Shown here: positions 22,916-31,581 of the stretch, in pieces
Layout of the letters: every line of letters begins with the position of its first letter
Position numbering within the stretch: position 1 is the stretch's first letter
Assembly (NCBI GenBank): GCA_018385335.1
Contig: JAHAZN010000052.1
Coordinates: 1 to 64,000, forward strand
Direction of reading: 5' to 3'
Length of the DNA stretch: 64,000 bases
Source: Prevotella sp.
GTDB taxonomy: Bacteria > Bacteroidota > Bacteroidia > Bacteroidales > Bacteroidaceae
Notes under the pieces: model-generated
Database searches by the model: none
What the model saw: the letters and a program-made list of their open reading frames with translations, nothing else
What the model was told of the DNA's origin: nothing
Made by a program: the position numbers and the translations under genes

Positions 22916-24358
22916 TCACTGGGCGTAGGTGATTTCGATTGTCTTTACACGCAACTGTACTCCACCACTGTTGCCTGTATGATCGTTGACAACCTTCCAT
23001 GTGTTGCCATCTACTGCGGTGTACAACAATTCATTGCCCACATAGTTGGTTCCTTGATAGGCATCACAAATGAGCTTAACGGCAGCAATAGCTTTGGTTC
23101 CTGTGATAGTCATTGAGTTGAGTGCATACATTCGCACACCTTTGCTCGCTTCATAATACTTAGGTGCATTGTTTCCTCCCTCCTGTGCGAATGAGATGGT
23201 GGTACCATCAGACAATGTGACTACTTTGGGCTCTGTTGCATTCTCCCATCCATATTCACCCAGATTACATGTCACCGTCTCAGAGGAAGGAGTGGCTTTG
23301 TCGTAGGTGATGGTAATGATGTTCTCCGCCTTGCTCACCGTTGCCTTCTCGCCTTCAATAGGTGTTTCTGGCTCCTCTGTGCCAGGCTCATCGCCACCAG
23401 TCTCCTCGCCTTCGGTCTTTCCATTAAGCGAATAGAGGTAGGCTTCACCTTGAACAGTCTCGGGAGTATTGCCTTTGAAGTTGACTAATTTACCACAGAT
23501 AATCACCTCGTCGCCCTCTTTCAGCAGGTCGCCAGAGGCATACTTCTTGTTGCCAAGATAATTGGCACGCCATACCAAGAACTGGTTAGCAGAGGTGCCG
23601 TCATCGGAAACATAGAAAGAAGCGTTACCAAAGGTTGTCCCATAGTTTTCTGTGATGCTCACCACCTTACCTTTGAAATAGCAGTCTTCTGTCGTCTTCT
23701 CGTCAGCACCAAGGGCTTGTGTTTTAGCCAAAACAGCTGCAACATTATAAGGATTGTTCAGCGAACCATCACCGGTGCTCTCGCCTGGAGTAGAGGGCTC
23801 CTCGGTGCCAGGTTCGTCGCCACCACCGATAGTTGCGCCATCCTTTTTCTTTAACTGATAGATATATGCTTTATTCTGTACAGTCTCATAGGTGCCGTTG
23901 TAGTTGGTAATCTTTCCGCAGACGATGACGGTATCGCCCACCTCGATCTGTGTATCACCATCAGCAAACTTCTTGTTGTCGATGTAATAGGCACGATAGA
24001 CATAGAAGTCATTGGTAGTTGTTCCATCTTCAGAAATATAGAAGGTTCCGTTGCCAAACTGGGTGCTGAAGGCTTCCTTAACTTTGGAGATGACACCCTT
24101 GATATATACGTCACTCGCAGTCTCTTCGCCAGAAGCCAACTTCTTAGCACATTCGTTGGCAGCTATTGCATTGAATGGAGATGCCAATGTTCCATCACCT
24201 TCAGCAACAACTTCACCACTACCACCACTTCCTTCACCATTGCCTCCACTGGCAGATACAGGGATAGAATAAGGTTCGGGCACATCCTCGCAACTTGTGA
24301 ATGAGAAGGCCACAGCGGCCAGTGCCATCACTGCATAGATAAATTTCTTTGCTTTCAT
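22916..24358 (-). CDS. Lipoprotein with two OB-fold repeats (DUF6359-like)
   Basis: The protein has 480 residues. The signal peptide ends at a lipobox (SFTSC, Cys23). Two homologous modules follow at about residues 58-165 and 198-310. Both have the pattern SPFN or NPYN, then YIKG or YFKG, then FGNxxFYxSxDGT, then a stretch with GDTVIVCGK or GDEVIICGK, which is the OB-fold-like DUF6359 type. Glu/Gly/Thr-rich linkers separate them, and a C-terminal beta-sandwich of about 115 residues ends in RVKTIEITY. OB-folds commonly bind nucleic acid, and this family sits beside secreted nucleases in Bacteroidota. I read it as a surface nucleic-acid-binding protein, an inference. It follows the DUF5689 gene by 43 bases. 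Confidence 0.72.
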   Translation of the reverse strand: MKAKKFIYAVMALAAVAFSFTSCEDVPEPYSIPVSASGGNGEGSGGSGEVVAEGDGTLASPFNAIAANECAKKLASGEETASDVYIKGVISKVKEAFSTQFGNGTFYISEDGTTTNDFYVYRAYYIDNKKFADGDTQIEVGDTVIVCGKITNYNGTYETVQNKAYIYQLKKKDGATIGGGDEPGTEEPSTPGESTGDGSLNNPYNVAAVLAKTQALGADEKTTEDCYFKGKVVSITENYGTTFGNASFYVSDDGTSANQFLVWRANYLGNKKYASGDLLKEGDEVIICGKLVNFKGNTPETVQGEAYLYSLNGKTEGEETGGDEPGTEEPETPIEGEKATVSKAENIITITYDKATPSSETVTCNLGEYGWENATEPKVVTLSDGTTISFAQEGGNNAPKYYEASKGVRMYALNSMTITGTKAIAAVKLICDAYQGTNYVGNELLYTAVDGNTWKVVNDHTGNSGGVQLRVKTIEITYAQ

Positions 24359-24401
24359 ATCTTTTGTTTTTTTAATTATCAATTATATATATAATAAAGT
24401 A

Positions 24402-25271
24402 TTATTTGATTTCCTCGATGTCATTCTCATCGCGGATGATGAACTCCCATTTGTTGTTGTAGCGTTTCACGATACCCGTGATGTTACACTTGCCCTGAGG
24501 CATTGTGCGCCCGGCAAAGTCGCAGTAGGGAGAGGTATAAATCATGATCGTTTCACCGCTGAACTCATTGAAATAGTAGCTCACGGATTCTCCTGCATCG
24601 GGGTCAGCGAAGAGGCTGTTGGGGGTGATGTCGCGGAACGACACGTTCTTGATGATGCCGAGTTTACCGCCATCAGCTTCGAGCGACCATGAGGTTGTGC
24701 CACCTGTTGCACCATCGGCAAAGAGCACGGGCTCTATCACCTTCTTGTTGCCTGTAATCTTAAAATGCTGCTGCCAGAGGAAGCGGCTCATTCTGCTCAC
24801 ATAGGTGTTGCCCTTGCTGTTGGTGTAGGGGACGCCTATCTCAGCCTGCTTGCCGTAGTTGCCTACGTAGAGGCCCTTGAGGTCCACCACGATCTCTGTG
24901 CCTACGGGCAGGTAGCCGAAGATGCCACCCTGCGACACAGCGATGATGATAGCCTGATTGCTCTCATCCTGGATCACTACCTCGTTGTAGATGTTGCCAG
25001 CCAGATCATTTCCGGTTACATAACCTTTGATTTGCAGCTCTTCCTCTACTTTGATATAAGAGTAGCTCGTGTTGATATACGTATGAAAGCGCTCTTTCAG
25101 TGCCTTGATTGTTACCACATTTGTCTCCTTGATGTTGTTGTTGCCATAAGGAGACTCTTTCATTAGCGGTTCCTGCCATCCGTCGCCAAAGCCGATATCC
25201 TCACCATCAACACATGAGGAAAGACCTAAGCAGAGACTTGCTGAGATTAAAAGATATCTAAGATTTTTCAT
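24402..25271 (-). CDS. DUF5689 domain lipoprotein
   Basis: The protein has 289 residues. The signal peptide ends LGLSSC, a clear lipobox. The body begins with VTIKALKERF, runs through EEELQIKGYVTGND and ends with a second small beta domain (GKCNITGIVKRYNNKWEFII). I assign it to DUF5689 by this pattern. DUF5689 is often found next to, or fused to, secreted endonucleases in Bacteroidota. It starts 12 bases after the TonB-dependent receptor stop, so it may play the SusD-like partner role for that receptor, although it is not a SusD homologue. The function is inferred from context only. Confidence 0.75.
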   Translation of the reverse strand: MKNLRYLLISASLCLGLSSCVDGEDIGFGDGWQEPLMKESPYGNNNIKETNVVTIKALKERFHTYINTSYSYIKVEEELQIKGYVTGNDLAGNIYNEVVIQDESNQAIIIAVSQGGIFGYLPVGTEIVVDLKGLYVGNYGKQAEIGVPYTNSKGNTYVSRMSRFLWQQHFKITGNKKVIEPVLFADGATGGTTSWSLEADGGKLGIIKNVSFRDITPNSLFADPDAGESVSYYFNEFSGETIMIYTSPYCDFAGRTMPQGKCNITGIVKRYNNKWEFIIRDENDIEEIK

Positions 25272-25283
25272 TGTCATAACACA

Positions 25284-27875
25284 TTAGAATTTGTAGGCGA
25301 TGTTCAGCATTCCGTTGGTACCGAATGCGTAGAATTTCTTAGGATTGTTAGAGAACGAATAGGTACGGTTGTTGTTCTTTGTTGCTGTTGTCGTACCATC
25401 AGCATTGGTTGTTCTCGTGGTAGTATAGTCGCTGCGGCTCTGCTCGTAACCACCGGTTACCAACTTGATGTTGTTCAGGATGTTGGTCACAGAGAGGTTG
25501 ATAGAGAGTGAACCGTGTTTCAGACGGATATTCTTACCGATAGAGGCATCGACCATCAACCCACCTTTACCTTCAGCCTGGTCGGGTACGTCCGTTGATT
25601 TGATGATATTGCCGTTTGCGTCAACCACCTCCTGCTCCCATACACCCATGGTCTTGAGCGTACCTACATAGCGCAGGCAGGGAGACCATGAGAGGTAGAT
25701 GCGGTCGTAGTAGTTGCCGTTGAGGTCGATATACCATCCGTTGGCATGGTAGCTCAGTCCGAGGCTGAGGGCGGTGAGAGGTGTGCCGCTCTCACGCATG
25801 CCGTCGCTCATCACCCTGTCTTTGGTATAGACACCCTTGGTGGAGTTCATATAGCATACGTCAGCATTGTTGATATACTGAGCTTCGCTCCAGGTACCGA
25901 TAGCATTCAAGTCGAGGAAAGAGGCGAGCTTAAACTTCATTCCCAGTTCCACACCATAATATTCCTTCTCCATGCCCGTCATTGAGACATAAGAGAACGA
26001 GTTGATATCGTCGAAATAGAAGTTCTGCCATTCCGTAGCGTCCTTGATACGGCTGTAGTAACCGCTGATGTTAGCAGTGAGCCATGAGCCCTGGTACATA
26101 TAACTTGCCTCAGCACTCATCACCTGCTCGTTCTTCAGGTTGCTCACGTAGTCGTTGTTGATTTCAGGAGCTGCGAATGCTGTTGATGCCAAGGGAGCAC
26201 GCCATTCGTAGCCGCCGCCGATCTTCAGGAAATGTCCTCTTCCTGGTGCCCATGTGATGCTGGCTTTTCCGCCGCCGTCGAAGAACTCAGCTTTGCCACT
26301 CTTTCCGTATGAGTTGGTAGGAGCCAGACCGTTTCTCATCTTTCCCTCGCGCTGCATCTGAGTGCCAGTGACGCGTGCTGCCAGTCCGAAGCGGAAGTTA
26401 CCCACCTTAGCCTCATAGTTGGTCCATGCGGTGGCTTTGTTTACATACAAGTTATAGTCGTAACCGAACCTGTCACCCTCGCGTATTGCCCTATTTGGAT
26501 TGTTTAAGTCATACTGGATGATGGGTGAAGAGGCAGGGTAGGTGCCGAGCGCATAGGTGTTGATGTTATGATAAGAGGTAGCTCCAAGCATGTCCTCCAT
26601 CGTCTGATAATGCATACCCTTGTTGGTGGCTGCATTGAAACCGATGTTCCATGTGCTGTTCTTTGTCAACTGAGTGTTGAGTGCAGAAGAGATGGCGAGG
26701 TTGAGATTATCGTTGTGCTTAGCCTGGATAAAGTACATAGCATCCAATCCCTGAGCATTGGCCTGAGTGTTGGCATAATAGAGCTGGTCCCAGTCTATCT
26801 GTCTGTTCTCCTCGCAGGCAGTCCAGTAGTTATAGGCGGTGTGCCAGTCTTCCAGCGCCTGAACGGTGTTGTTGGTGTTCGATGGGTCCCACACATCATA
26901 GTAACTTGATGGCATGCGCTTCCAGTAGTCGGGCTGTGGGTTGTCGCTGTTGTTGTAGTTGAGTTTGGTGCTCTTATAGCGACTGTATTTGCCGAAGATA
27001 GAGGTGGTGAGCTTCATATCGTCGGTGATCTTATAGTCCCAGGTGAGCAGTGCCGAGGGAGCGAAGTCGTTCACCACGCGTGAGTTTCTCACCTTGCCGT
27101 TCTGATAGCCCCAGTAAGGGTTGTAGAAATTGCTGTTGGCCAACCAGTAGGCTTCGTCGGTAGAAGCACCCTGTGACGCCCTTTCTGTGGGGTTGCCCCA
27201 GGTGGTGAAGGCGAGACTGTGCTGGTCATTGATCTTCTTCTCTACAGCAAAGAAATAGGAGAGGGAGTTGTAGAACGTACCTTTGATGTATCCACGGTCA
27301 GCCCAGCGGTAACCGATGCTACCTGCAAACGACCATCCGTTGTCGCTGATGCCCGTGCCAAAGGAGTACATCGCCCTTATTGTATAGCTGCGGTTAGCCC
27401 CGCTGAGGGTGAGTTTGTTGCCGCTCGCCATGTGAGAGGCGCGGAAATCATAGTTGTTACTTCCTCCCATGCCCGACATGCCGAAGGTAGAGTTCTCGAA
27501 GGGAAGGGCAAAGTCAACGTTACGTGTCATGTTGTTGATACCGCCCACCAGAGAGTAGCGGAATTGTCCCGATTCCATGTCATTCATTGGTGTACCATTG
27601 ATATACACATCATTGAATTTCTGATTGAACGCACGATAGCGGAATCTCACGGGAGAAAAGAGGTATCCCACCTCACTTGCATACACATTGTTGCTTGAGT
27701 TGAGGATGGTGACGTTTTGCGACATGTCGTCATCTTCGCCCAACTGTGCTTCCGTAAAAGTGAATGCCTGTTCTGATTGCATTCCGTCTGTCTGCTCTTT
27801 TGTCTCCGTGTTCTGAGCAAAAGAGGTGACAGTGCAAGCCAATGCAATAGCGACTAATTTCAGCTTTTTCTGCAT
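25284..27875 (-). CDS. TonB-dependent outer-membrane receptor
   Basis: The protein has 863 residues. After the signal peptide (MQKKLKLVAIALACTVTSFA) comes a short acidic stretch, then a plug domain with SPVRFRYRAFNQKFNDVYIN and GTPMNDMESG. A beta-barrel of many aromatic strands follows, ending in a phenylalanine (LNIAYKF), as barrel proteins do. It lacks the N-terminal carboxypeptidase-like domain of SusC proteins and has no SusD gene beside it, so it is a non-SusC receptor. It heads a run with DUF5689 and OB-fold lipoproteins and the endonuclease. I infer import of nucleic acid fragments or nucleotides. An upstream in-frame ATG at 27887 is possible. Confidence 0.82.
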   Translation of the reverse strand: MQKKLKLVAIALACTVTSFAQNTETKEQTDGMQSEQAFTFTEAQLGEDDDMSQNVTILNSSNNVYASEVGYLFSPVRFRYRAFNQKFNDVYINGTPMNDMESGQFRYSLVGGINNMTRNVDFALPFENSTFGMSGMGGSNNYDFRASHMASGNKLTLSGANRSYTIRAMYSFGTGISDNGWSFAGSIGYRWADRGYIKGTFYNSLSYFFAVEKKINDQHSLAFTTWGNPTERASQGASTDEAYWLANSNFYNPYWGYQNGKVRNSRVVNDFAPSALLTWDYKITDDMKLTTSIFGKYSRYKSTKLNYNNSDNPQPDYWKRMPSSYYDVWDPSNTNNTVQALEDWHTAYNYWTACEENRQIDWDQLYYANTQANAQGLDAMYFIQAKHNDNLNLAISSALNTQLTKNSTWNIGFNAATNKGMHYQTMEDMLGATSYHNINTYALGTYPASSPIIQYDLNNPNRAIREGDRFGYDYNLYVNKATAWTNYEAKVGNFRFGLAARVTGTQMQREGKMRNGLAPTNSYGKSGKAEFFDGGGKASITWAPGRGHFLKIGGGYEWRAPLASTAFAAPEINNDYVSNLKNEQVMSAEASYMYQGSWLTANISGYYSRIKDATEWQNFYFDDINSFSYVSMTGMEKEYYGVELGMKFKLASFLDLNAIGTWSEAQYINNADVCYMNSTKGVYTKDRVMSDGMRESGTPLTALSLGLSYHANGWYIDLNGNYYDRIYLSWSPCLRYVGTLKTMGVWEQEVVDANGNIIKSTDVPDQAEGKGGLMVDASIGKNIRLKHGSLSINLSVTNILNNIKLVTGGYEQSRSDYTTTRTTNADGTTTATKNNNRTYSFSNNPKKFYAFGTNGMLNIAYKF

Positions 27876-28043
27876 AATAATATTCATTTATAATAAAGAT
27901 TTTGTGCAAAGTAACTAAATTTTATCTGAAGGGAGAAGAAAAAGTTTTGATTTTTTCGTTTTAATTGCATTTTTATGGAACAAATTGCCGATATTTGCAG
28001 TGCACAACGAAAAATAATCAATAATTGTAAAGATATCATAGCT

Positions 28044-29096
28044 ATGAGACGACTTTTTCCGCTCTTTCTTATGCTCTTTGTCGTGAGCATTGTGGCCACA
28101 GCACAGCAACGAAAATTTAATGTTTATGCCGTAGGGTTCTATAACCTTGAGAATCTCTTCGACACCTGTCATGATACGGGAAAGAACGATTTTGAGTTCT
28201 TGGCCAACGGCAGTTACAAGTGGAACGGCATTAAGTATTCAAATAAGTTGGCCAATATGTCGCGCGTTCTTGCTGAGATGGGTACCGACGTGCTGCCCTC
28301 ATCCGTGGGATGTGCGTTGATAGGTGTGAGTGAGGTGGAGAATGCCCGTGCGCTCAGCGACCTTATCGCCCAGCCAGCATTGGCAGCCCGCGGCTACCAG
28401 TTCTGTCATATTGAAGGTCCCGACCGCCGAGGTGTAGATTGTGCACTGCTCTATCAGCCCAAACTCTTCGAGGTGAAGAGTGTTCATCTCCATCCCTATG
28501 TGCAGACATTGGAGAAAGACTCTGCCTACAAGACCCGCGGGTTCCTTACTGTCAACGGCGTCCTCGCAGGAGAGTCGGTAACAGTCATCGTCAACCACCT
28601 TCCCAGTAGATTCAATGGCTCTTTCTACCGTGAGCAGGGTGCTAAGCAGATCACCGTCATCAAAGACTCTATCCTTCGCGAGTCACCAGCTACCAAGATT
28701 ATTGTGATGGGCGATATGAACGACGACCCTATGGATAAGTCGATGGCAGTAGAGTTACGTGGCAAACGATATATCAAGGATGTGGAACCTATGGATATGT
28801 ACAACCCCTGGTGGAATGTGCTGGTCAAGGATGGCAAGGGAACCCTGATGTATGACGGCCGTTGGAACCTCTTCGATCAGATTCTCCTCTCCTCTAATCT
28901 GCTCTGCAAGGCTGGGGTAAAAGATTATTCCACGCTGAAATATCTCAAACACCAGATATTCACCCGCGACTATATGCTTCAGACCGAAGGAAAATATAAG
29001 GGAAGTCCCAAACGTACCCATGCCGGAGGTGTATGGCTCAACGGTTTCAGCGACCACTTTCCCACAGTCGTCTATCTCGTCAAGGAGCTCAAATGA
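28044..29096 (+). CDS. Exported endonuclease/exonuclease/phosphatase family protein
   Basis: The protein has 350 residues with a signal peptide (LFPLFLMLFVVSIVATAQ). The EEP fold motifs are present: FYNLENLFD near the start, GVSEVENARAL (metal-binding Glu), MGDMNDDP (catalytic Asp/Asn) and FSDHFPTVV (catalytic His near the C-terminus). Relatives act as DNases, RNases or phosphodiesterases. It faces the divergent TonB receptor cluster, 169 bases away, and fits as the exported nuclease or nucleotide phosphatase of a nucleic-acid-use locus. An in-frame ATG at 27975 would precede the signal peptide, so I prefer 28044. Confidence 0.85.
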   Translation: MRRLFPLFLMLFVVSIVATAQQRKFNVYAVGFYNLENLFDTCHDTGKNDFEFLANGSYKWNGIKYSNKLANMSRVLAEMGTDVLPSSVGCALIGVSEVENARALSDLIAQPALAARGYQFCHIEGPDRRGVDCALLYQPKLFEVKSVHLHPYVQTLEKDSAYKTRGFLTVNGVLAGESVTVIVNHLPSRFNGSFYREQGAKQITVIKDSILRESPATKIIVMGDMNDDPMDKSMAVELRGKRYIKDVEPMDMYNPWWNVLVKDGKGTLMYDGRWNLFDQILLSSNLLCKAGVKDYSTLKYLKHQIFTRDYMLQTEGKYKGSPKRTHAGGVWLNGFSDHFPTVVYLVKELK

Positions 29097-29160
29097 GCGA
29101 TATGACCTCACCATAAAATAGTATTCACTGTTTTCCCCTTATTCACATTATTTATCTGAT

Positions 29161-29796
29161 ATGACCATCATTGGAATTGCAGGAGGCACGGGGTCAGGCA
29201 AGACCACCGTTGTCAAAAAGATTGCTGAGGCACTCCCTCCACACTATGTCACCGTTGTCCCATTGGACTCCTATTATAATGACACCTCGCACATGACCGA
29301 GGAAGAGCGTCATGCCATCAACTTTGATCATCCCGATGCATTCGACTGGAAACTCCTCACTGAACACATCAAGAGTCTGAGAGCAGGTCAGGCGGTAGAG
29401 CAGCCAACCTACTCATATATCAAATGTAATCGTCTTAAGGAGACCATTCATGTGGAGCCCAAGCCAGTGATCATCATCGAAGGTATTATGACCCTGCTCA
29501 ACAAGAAGTTGAGAGAGATGATGGACCTTAAGATCTTTGTCGATACCGATTCCGACGAGCGGTTGATAAGGAACATACAGCGTGATGTGGTGGAGCGTGG
29601 GCGCACCGTGGAGATGGTCATCGACCGTTATCTCAAGGTGCTCAAACCCATGCATGAGCAGTTTATTGAGCCCACTAAAAAATATGCGGACATCATCATA
29701 CCTCTTGGAGGCGAGAACAAGACAGGTATCCATATCCTAAAGACATTTATCGAAGGTATTGTTACCTCACCCAATACCTTTGCCTTCCACGAATGA
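29161..29796 (+). CDS. udk: Uridine kinase
   Basis: The protein has 211 residues. The P-loop GGTGSGKTT lies at about residues 8-16. DSYYND and NFDHPDAFDW are the uridine/cytidine-binding motifs, and FVDTDSDERLIRNIQRD is the lid region. It phosphorylates uridine and cytidine in pyrimidine salvage in the cytoplasm. Placed 64 bases after the exported nuclease gene, it would fit the use of nucleosides released from nucleic acids, although udk is a general housekeeping gene. It overlaps the following phosphatase gene by 4 bases. Confidence 0.92.
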   Translation: MTIIGIAGGTGSGKTTVVKKIAEALPPHYVTVVPLDSYYNDTSHMTEEERHAINFDHPDAFDWKLLTEHIKSLRAGQAVEQPTYSYIKCNRLKETIHVEPKPVIIIEGIMTLLNKKLREMMDLKIFVDTDSDERLIRNIQRDVVERGRTVEMVIDRYLKVLKPMHEQFIEPTKKYADIIIPLGGENKTGIHILKTFIEGIVTSPNTFAFHE

Positions 29797-30305
29797 CAGA
29801 GCTGCTCTTGGTCCGTCATGGGGAGACGGAAGATAACGTGCGACAGATTATGCAGGGTCAGACCCATGGGCGGCTGACGGCGCATGGACGTCAGCAGGCG
29901 GAGGCACTGGCGCAGCAACTGTCGTCGAAGAAGATTGACGTTTTGGTGTCGAGCGACTTGCAGCGTGCCATCGATACCGCCGTGATTATTGGTGCTCCCC
30001 ATCATCTCCCCTTAGTCACTACACCACTGTTGCGTGAGCGCGACTGGGGAGGGTTCACTGGACGTTTTATCCCCGATCTGAAAGATGAGAAATGGCCCGA
30101 TGATGTTGAGACGATGGCACAGCTCATGGCACGCTCACGTGATTTCATCGACTTTGTCCTCACTCACTATGCCGGCTGTTGCGTGGTGGCGGTGGGACAC
30201 GGCATCATCAACAAAGCCATACAGGCCGTATATCACAAAAAGCCCATACACGAAGTTCCGCGTATGGGCAATGCTGAGGTGAGGACACTTATCTTTTCCC
30301 ACTGA
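29793..30305 (+). CDS. Histidine phosphatase family protein
   Basis: The protein has 170 residues. The catalytic RHGET is at residues 8-12 (LLLVRHGETEDN), and the second histidine lies in VVAVGHGIIN. This is the phosphoglycerate-mutase-like histidine phosphatase fold. Substrates in the family range from sugar phosphates to cobalamin precursors and nucleotides and cannot be told here. The start overlaps the udk stop (ATGA, 29793-29796), so translation is likely coupled. The 3' end overlaps the convergent repeat-protein gene by 17 bases. Confidence 0.85.
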   Translation: MTELLLVRHGETEDNVRQIMQGQTHGRLTAHGRQQAEALAQQLSSKKIDVLVSSDLQRAIDTAVIIGAPHHLPLVTTPLLRERDWGGFTGRFIPDLKDEKWPDDVETMAQLMARSRDFIDFVLTHYAGCCVVAVGHGIINKAIQAVYHKKPIHEVPRMGNAEVRTLIFSH

Positions 30306-31383
30306 ATCCGCCGCCTCTTGATGAGCTGCCGCCTCCACGAGAGATACCACTTGTAGATGACGAACGTGTCACGCTACTTGATGATGGACGACTCACTGTC
30401 GATGGACGACTCACTGTCGATGGACGACTGATGCTTGATGATGGACGACTGATGCTTGTCGATGGACGACTGATGCTTGACGAACCGCTGGAATGAATCA
30501 CTCCCTGTCTTGATGAGCTGCGCGAAGTGATGCCCGATGGGCGTGTCGTTGTCGTAGTGCTACCGCTGTTAGTGTGATGGACGGTGGAGCTTGGACGAAT
30601 CACGGTATAGCCACCATCACCTATACGTTCGCCAACGCGCTCACCTACTCTTGAAGCACCTGCACGGTTGGCTGTGATACGGGTAGAACTGCTCTGTCCC
30701 TCACGTCCTGTGTTTCTGTCCACGCCAATCTCTCTGTTGCTGTTAGAGCTCCCATGGTTGTTGCTCCCATGGTTACCACTGTTGTGGCCGCCATTGTCGC
30801 GGAAACCATTGTCGCGGTTGTCTTTGTCATGTCGGCCGTTGGTGCTATGGTTAGCAGTGCCACGGTAGGTGCCATTGTCTTTCCTGTCTCTCATTCCGTA
30901 GTGTCTGTCACCATGATGAAAATCGTGCCTGCGGTCATAGTAGTAGCTACGTCCTCCGTTGCTTCTCCAGCTATGTCCTCCACGGTAAGAGACGTACACG
31001 GTGGGATGACTGAAATAGAAATAGGTGCGGTGATAGCGTCCATAGACTCCAAAATGCCAGCAACCTGCGCTCCAGTAGAGCGGACGATAGAAATATGTTG
31101 CGGCCTGGAATGCCGACCACTGCCAGTCGAGCAAGATATAACTCAGGTCGAGATTGCGTCGTGTCCAGTAAGGACCATAGACGTCATCTCTGCTCGTCAC
31201 ACCCATCAGATAATCCAGGTTAATCTCGTAGGCTGCCTCATACTGAGCATCGTTGAGGTTGAGTTCATAAGCCATCTTGTCGGTGAGGAAGAGAGCTTCC
31301 CGACGAGCCTGCTCATAACTCATAGCTTTCACCGATGTTGCTATCGTCAACATGGCTAATAAGGCAAACATTATCTTTTTCAT
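30289..31383 (-). CDS. Exported protein of unknown function with Ser/Arg/Pro repeat tail
   Basis: The protein has 364 residues with a signal peptide (MKKIMFALLAMLTIATSVKA). A conserved-looking N-terminal part follows (about residues 21-150), rich in Tyr, Trp and Arg, including NLNDAQYEAAYEINLDYL. From about residue 150 the protein is low complexity: His/Asn/Gly/Asp-rich, then Ser/Thr/Gly-rich, then tandem ISRPST-like units, ending GGGSSSRGGGFSGKR. The tail is strongly basic and disordered, and could bind anionic polymers such as DNA, lipopolysaccharide or capsule. I do not recognise a domain. A weak promoter may lie near 31437-31467 on the minus strand. Confidence 0.7.
   Translation of the reverse strand: MKKIMFALLAMLTIATSVKAMSYEQARREALFLTDKMAYELNLNDAQYEAAYEINLDYLMGVTSRDDVYGPYWTRRNLDLSYILLDWQWSAFQAATYFYRPLYWSAGCWHFGVYGRYHRTYFYFSHPTVYVSYRGGHSWRSNGGRSYYYDRRHDFHHGDRHYGMRDRKDNGTYRGTANHSTNGRHDKDNRDNGFRDNGGHNSGNHGSNNHGSSNSNREIGVDRNTGREGQSSSTRITANRAGASRVGERVGERIGDGGYTVIRPSSTVHHTNSGSTTTTTRPSGITSRSSSRQGVIHSSGSSSISRPSTSISRPSSSISRPSTVSRPSTVSRPSSSSVTRSSSTSGISRGGGSSSRGGGFSGKR
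30383..30478 (-). repeat. Coding tandem repeat, 18-21 bp units, five copies
   Basis: Five units starting GATGGACGACT lie at 30383, 30401, 30419, 30440 and 30461, with unit lengths 18, 18, 21, 21 and 18 bases. On the coding (minus) strand they give SRPST/V or SRPSxSI units. All lengths are multiples of three, so copy-number change keeps the frame. Confidence 0.85.
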
Positions 31384-31543
31384 TGTCGTGATATTTTAGG
31401 GTTCAACATTTGTGATTGTTCACTTTTTGATGATGCAAAGAAAAGAATAATTTATGGCATTCCAAAAGGTTTTTCCCTAAGAGGTAGGGGAAAATCCCTA
31501 AAGCTATTTTTTTCTCCTTGATGATGTTTTCAAAAAATATATG

Positions 31544-31551
31544 TATCTTTG
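31544..31551 (+). promoter_or_regulatory. -7 promoter element for the wzi-like gene
   Basis: TATCTTTG matches TAnnTTTG. A TTG at 31518-31520 is 23 bases upstream, slightly too far, so only the -7 box is claimed. The leader to the ATG at 31582 would be about 24 bases. Confidence 0.6.
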
Positions 31552-31581
31552 CGGTATTCAAATTCAGATACCCCTAATTCA

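Noticed and set aside
25284-27875. TonB-dependent receptor as SusC of a polysaccharide locus
   Set aside because: No carboxypeptidase-like N-terminal domain, no SusD gene next to it, and its neighbours are nuclease-type proteins.
30383-30478. Short regularly spaced repeats that could suggest a CRISPR array
   Set aside because: Units are directly adjacent with no unique spacers, are multiples of three, and encode SRPS repeats of a gene.
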